A stretch of 24,243 nucleotides of DNA from a virus, in the IMG/VR virus record IMGVR_UViG_3300034190_000334, positions 1-24,243 of that record, one strand, 5' to 3'. The notes under the pieces were generated by a model, which saw only the letters and a program-made list of their open reading frames with translations, made no database searches and had not been told where the DNA came from. Position numbers and translations under genes: made by a program. Below, one piece after another: positions 22,629 through 24,243 of this stretch. Position 1 is the first letter of the stretch, and each line of letters begins with the position of its first letter.

Positions 22629-22977
22629 ATTAAAGATAGAGAGTGATTTTGATGTAAGATTGAGAAATCAATCAAGACTTAGAGAATATGTATATCCACG
22701 AGCGGTGTACTTTAGACTATGTAGAGAATACACAGACTTGACGTTACAGGAGTTGGCTGAATCTATGAACCTTAAAACCCACGCAACAGTACTAAGGTCT
22801 TTGAACTTTACGTTCTACGATATGCTTTATGAGAACAAGTACAAGAACTATTACGAGAAGTTCAGAAGGCAGATGGAAGGCAATCCAACATTGGAACACG
22901 AGAACAAATTGCTCAAGATAAAGATTCAAGAGTTGGAGAATGTTGTAGAGGGGTATAGATTTAAACTCATAGGATAG
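22603..22977 (+). CDS. DnaA domain IV-like DNA-binding protein
   Basis: This 124-residue protein carries, at about residues 25-70, a close match to the DNA-binding domain IV of DnaA: YVYPRAVYFRLCREYTDLTL, then QELAESMNLKTHATVLRSL. It lines up with the conserved pattern PRQ...LAKELT..SLPEIG..FGGRDHTTVLHA, with T-H-A-T-V in place of D-H-T-T-V. There is no AAA+ ATPase part. A C-terminal coiled coil follows (LEHENKLLKIKIQELENVV). It may bind a DnaA-box-like origin or repress host initiation; either is inference. A second in-frame ATG at 22609 is possible. Confidence 0.7.
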   Translation: MEMTALEIRLKIESDFDVRLRNQSRLREYVYPRAVYFRLCREYTDLTLQELAESMNLKTHATVLRSLNFTFYDMLYENKYKNYYEKFRRQMEGNPTLEHENKLLKIKIQELENVVEGYRFKLIG

Positions 22978-23106
22978 ATGGAACACTTAGACGAAATACT
23001 ATTAAGGATTCTTAACAAGCCAAGTGATAAGCAGGTTACTATATTTGATTTGATAGAAGAGCAAAGAATAAATAACTTGGATGTAGAATATACAGAAGTA
23101 AAATAA
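22978..23106 (+). CDS. small acidic ORF
   Basis: This 42-residue frame starts immediately after the DnaA-like gene's stop and ends immediately before the next ATG, filling the gap exactly. It is acidic and helical (MEHLDEILLRILNKPSDKQV...). No family was recognised. The perfect abutment at both ends is the main evidence that it is translated. Confidence 0.6.
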   Translation: MEHLDEILLRILNKPSDKQVTIFDLIEEQRINNLDVEYTEVK

Positions 23107-23310
23107 ATGATAGACTACAATCATAAGGCACAACAATACTGTATAGCTAATGACATAAAGATATATCCTATTGTAGTTACCAAGACTGTATTCGAGATAG
23201 AGATAGATTACAATGGAGATATAACAAGGAGCGACAAGAGATACAACGCAAAGAAAACCCAACAGAAGATTTGGGAATTGTATAACCACTTTTATAAAAA
23301 CAGAAAGTAA
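23107..23310 (+). CDS. small basic protein of unknown function
   Basis: This 67-residue protein is basic and tyrosine-rich, with a beta-hairpin-like part (YPIVVTKTVFEIEIDYNGDI) followed by a helix with KKTQQKIWELYNHFYKNRK. It might bind nucleic acid, but no family was recognised. It starts directly after the previous stop and ends one base before the next gene. Confidence 0.65.
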   Translation: MIDYNHKAQQYCIANDIKIYPIVVTKTVFEIEIDYNGDITRSDKRYNAKKTQQKIWELYNHFYKNRK

Positions 23311-23311
23311 T

Positions 23312-23533
23312 ATGGAGGACAAGATAGTACAGACAGTTATAGAGGCTTATAAGGAGCGTTCTAAGGTAGGAATAGAAAAATATGGTAAGACAATGGAGAG
23401 AGAAGATTTGAGTGCCTTAGATTGGCTACAACATCTCCAAGAAGAATTAATGGATGCGACTTTGTATATCGAGTCCTTGAAAAGAAAATACAGACTAATT
23501 ACAACAGGAACAATGAAAAACATAGAACTATGA
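23312..23533 (+). CDS. MazG / dGTP-diphosphohydrolase N-domain-like protein
   Basis: This 73-residue protein resembles the helical N-terminal domain of phage dATP/dGTP diphosphohydrolases: GIEKYGKTMEREDLSALDWL, then QHLQEELMDATLYIESLKR. The E-E-x-x-D helix (EELMD) is the metal-binding feature of MazG-like nucleotide pyrophosphatases. It is much shorter than full enzymes, so it may act as an oligomer or be only a domain relic. Nucleotide-pool control is inferred. Its TGA overlaps the next ATG. Confidence 0.7.
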   Translation: MEDKIVQTVIEAYKERSKVGIEKYGKTMEREDLSALDWLQHLQEELMDATLYIESLKRKYRLITTGTMKNIEL

Positions 23534-23748
23534 CACAAAAAGAAAAAGTAAATACTATTATATCAGAAATAGAAGGATTTATGTTTGAGTTCACACCACA
23601 AAATAAGTCGGATAAAGAATCTATGCTAAGCTATTTTTCCTCTATGCTTTGTGCATTAGATGTAGACATTGCTATTGGAGTTATGAGGGAACTTGGAGAT
23701 GAAGGAAAACACCAAGCCTTAGCTATTAAAATAAATTACGGATATTAA
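23530..23748 (+). CDS. small acidic protein of unknown function
   Basis: The ATG at 23530 overlaps the previous TGA and gives 72 residues. A longer frame from 23422 lies inside the previous gene and is rejected. The protein is acidic and helical (KVNTIISEIEGFMFEFTPQN, then MLSYFSSMLCALDVDIAIGV). No family was recognised. ATGA coupling links it to the MazG-like gene, so a shared nucleotide role is possible but unproven. Confidence 0.65.
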   Translation: MTQKEKVNTIISEIEGFMFEFTPQNKSDKESMLSYFSSMLCALDVDIAIGVMRELGDEGKHQALAIKINYGY

Positions 23749-23761
23749 AACAAATATAATT

Positions 23762-23962
23762 ATGAGCGAACTTAAAAAATGTACAATATCAGGAATCATA
23801 GACCTTGAGGAAAACTTCCACAAAGGAGGATTACATCCATACGTTAAATTTGTAGAACAGTTTAGAGCAAGGCATCAGATACCTGTAAAGGATTTAAGGA
23901 GTTTCCTGGATGAAGTTAATGAAGCTCAAAAGAGTAACATAAACAAATTACTAAAACAATAA
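23762..23962 (+). CDS. small protein of unknown function
   Basis: This 66-residue protein starts MSELKKCTISGIIDLEENFH and has a basic and aromatic middle (VKFVEQFRARHQIPVKDLRS) with a helical C-terminus. One Cys, no membrane segment, no recognised family. It follows a 13-base A/T-rich leader, as for other genes here, and is followed by a tiny membrane protein. Confidence 0.6.
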   Translation: MSELKKCTISGIIDLEENFHKGGLHPYVKFVEQFRARHQIPVKDLRSFLDEVNEAQKSNINKLLKQ

Positions 23963-23966
23963 CATT

Positions 23967-24062
23967 ATGGATTGTGATATTTTAGCAGCAGTACTGGTAG
24001 TAGTATTCGGAGTGATAGTTACAGTAAGATTTATTATAATTTCATTAGAAAAAGAAGAATAA
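23967..24062 (+). CDS. tiny single-pass membrane protein
   Basis: This 31-residue protein has a continuous hydrophobic segment (ILAAVLVVVFGVIVTVRFII, residues 5-24) and an acidic end (LEKEE). Tiny membrane proteins are frequent in phage early regions and often modify the host envelope or block superinfection; that role is inferred only. It starts four bases after the preceding stop. Confidence 0.55.
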   Translation: MDCDILAAVLVVVFGVIVTVRFIIISLEKEE

Positions 24063-24064
24063 TT

Positions 24065-24243
24065 ATGGAAGGAAAAGATTGGTATTTAAGTGCAGGATTG
24101 TTTAACGGAATCCTATTTGGCACAAGAACGTATGAGTATTTTGGAACGAGAGAGGAAGATGATAACAGGTATTACATTGTTGATTACGTATTGTATTTTG
24201 GATTCGTTCAGTTGATTTTAACAACGTCAAAGATTATTGATGA
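24065..24243 (+). CDS. 3'-truncated ORF, possible membrane protein
   Basis: The ATG at 24065 opens a frame that stays open for 59 codons to the end of the window. It begins MEGKDWYLSAGLFNGILFGT, contains an acidic loop (TREEDDNRYY), and then a hydrophobic segment (IVDYVLYFGFVQLILTT). This suggests one or two membrane passes. The C-terminus is outside the window, so family and length cannot be judged. Only two bases separate it from the preceding tiny membrane protein. Confidence 0.6.
   Translation, partial: MEGKDWYLSAGLFNGILFGTRTYEYFGTREEDDNRYYIVDYVLYFGFVQLILTTSKIID

Overview
The window looks like part of an AT-rich, tailed double-stranded DNA phage (or prophage) of Bacteroidetes, most likely a Flavobacteriia host. 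Three lines of evidence support this. All genes lie on the + strand, are tightly packed and often overlap (ATGA, TAATG). Start codons are preceded by A/T-rich sequence rather than Shine-Dalgarno motifs. The intergenic promoters fit the Bacteroidetes pattern TTG-N20-TAnnTTTG. A tape-measure protein of about 650 residues suggests a siphovirus with a flexible tail near 100 nm. Terminase and integrase are not in the window, so lifestyle cannot be judged. The first and last genes run off the edges.

Layout. (1) 1-4917: tail genes, namely a partial tail protein, a 693-residue tail-associated protein, a 49-codon overlapping ORF and the tape measure. (2) 4934-10492: head and connector genes, namely an XkdF-like maturation protease with an extra C-terminal domain, a small Cys protein, an acidic scaffold-like protein, the major capsid protein, a tail-tube-like protein between two intrinsic terminators, a small protein, the portal and a connector candidate. 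(3) 10455-13450: a small structural protein, two tandem paralogous lectin-like fibre or receptor-binding proteins and a small acidic protein. (4) 13455-14624: lysis cassette with a small membrane protein, an M15 endolysin, another membrane protein and a 3-TM holin-like protein. (5) 14625-15138: about 500 bp without protein genes but rich in signals: three promoter-like sites, a TCACGA repeat cluster, and a self-contained unit with a promoter, a chain of stem-loops and a strong terminator that reads like an undescribed small RNA gene. (6) 15139-21542: replication and recombination operon, namely ERF annealing protein, an exported small protein, an SSB-like protein with a DLPF tail, an HTH protein, primase-helicase, RusA resolvase, a sigma-factor-like protein, a Cys-rich protein, a PD-(D/E)XK nuclease, a metallophosphoesterase and small proteins. 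(7) 21559-24243: a second promoter whose transcript would begin with a hairpin, driving a RecE/DUF3799-like nuclease, a protein resembling DnaA domain IV, a MazG/dGTP-diphosphohydrolase-like fragment and small unknown genes.

How it works together. The operon from about 15113 should make the replication and recombination machinery: primase-helicase with HTH and SSB-like partners, and ERF plus the RecE-like nuclease as a strand-annealing pair. RusA would resolve junctions. The sigma-like protein is a natural candidate to switch on the structural genes, for which no host-type promoter was seen here. The structural gene order is unusual: tail genes and tape measure come before the protease, and the portal comes after the capsid and tail-tube genes. 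The most interesting item is the structured RNA unit at 14846-15068; next are the DnaA-domain-IV-like protein, the phage sigma factor and the duplicated fibre genes.
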